A stretch of 64,000 nucleotides of DNA from the NCBI RefSeq assembly GCF_030463565.1, contig NC_134652.1, positions 7,219,897 to 7,283,896 on the forward strand. Reading direction: 5' to 3'. Below, piece by piece: positions 63,435 to 64,000 of this stretch. Source of the stretch: Pelecanus crispus. Taxonomy: Eukaryota > Chordata > Aves > Pelecaniformes > Pelecanidae. Position 1 is the first letter of the stretch. The number at the start of each line of letters is the position of its first letter. Made by a program: the position numbers and the translations under genes. The notes beneath the pieces are model-generated. The model was not told where the DNA came from and did no database searches. It saw only the letters and a list, made by a program, of their open reading frames with translations.

Positions 63435-63540
63435 ACTGGCTTCTGCCAATGACTTACTGTGTGACCTGGTAAAGTCACTTAGCTGTGCTCTGTAAAAGAG
63501 AGGTGGTCTTACCTCTGTGCAAAAAGCTCTCTGAGCCTCT
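63435..63540 (+). repeat. MIR SINE-like relic
   Basis: 'ggcttctgccaatgacttac', 'tgtgtgacctggtaaagtca', 'cttagctgtgctctgtaaaa' and 'cttacctctgtg' match in order the MIR core (tctgccacttac, gtgtgacctt-ggcaagtca, cttaacctct, ctgtaaaatgg, ctacctcat). This is the best of the MIR-like matches in the window. Confidence 0.6.
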
Positions 63541-64000
63541 CATGAACAGCTAAATATTTTCCTCTATTATTTTTTTTCTTTTTATTTGATATTACCCAAA
63601 AGCTAAATGTTGCATCTCATGTTAGAAAAATAACTAAGTCAAAAGAAAGTGGAGGCTCGTGGCTTTTTCTGCTTGGGGCTTGTTACAGCAGGTGGTCTCC
63701 AAAAGGTTTCACATTCCTGGTGGTCTCAGAATAGGGCTGTAAAGTCAAACTTCTGGTCTCATTATACGGCTTTTTTGCCTAACGTAGGACTTGGCCTGAA
63801 TCCCACTACTCACTCGATGCAGTGTGACCCTGCTGGGCGAATTTCAGCAGCAATCATCCAATTTAATGGCTACGGGCTGTGTTGCTCGACCTTAATATTG
63901 CCTAATACAGGGATTTTCATGGGCTGGGAGCAAGCTTGTACAGAATTTGAAATCAATAAACAAAGGAGACTGCTGTTAATTAGCATTAAAAAGAAGAGAG

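Overview
The window is nuclear DNA of a bird. The evidence is a split vertebrate gene with GT-AG introns, several CR1 retrotransposon 3' ends of the avian type, and a solo endogenous-retrovirus LTR of a kind common in neoavian genomes. I cannot name the species. There are no operons, ribosome binding sites, CRISPR arrays or other prokaryotic features.

The only protein-coding gene I can support is GRK5 (G protein-coupled receptor kinase 5), on the minus strand. Thirteen coding exons run from 57419 down to the stop codon at 8132-8134. They correspond to exons 4-16 of the 16-exon vertebrate gene. Every junction is GT-AG, every phase matches its neighbour, and the joined length is 1512 nt: 503 codons plus stop. 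That is exactly the length of human GRK5 residues 88-590, so human numbering applies directly. Exons 1-3 (N-terminal helix and first part of the RH domain) are not in the window and should lie beyond its right edge.

Layout from left to right. 1-8131: 3' UTR and 3' flank of GRK5, AT-rich, with simple repeats and an old repeat relic. 8132-12724: exons 16-13 (C-terminal tail, AGC tail and last kinase helices). 12725-21872: the 9.1 kb intron 12, which holds CR1 copies and a very GC-rich CpG island with a 19-bp minisatellite and a CTCF-type motif. 21873-31238: exons 12-7 (the kinase domain). 34300-37441: exons 6-5 (RH domain). 37442-57341: the 19.9 kb intron 4, with an old CR1, a solo ERVL-type LTR with a 5-bp target duplication, and a minus-strand CR1. 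57342-57419: exon 4. 57420-64000: part of intron 3.

I found no new biological system. The parts most worth a second look are the intronic CpG island with its minisatellite and CTCF-like motif, the contrast between fast-changing RH exons and nearly invariant kinase exons, and the two 3' splice sites that share a competing AG 4 nt upstream. Comparisons with human GRK5 use the sequence as I remember it; no alignment was run.
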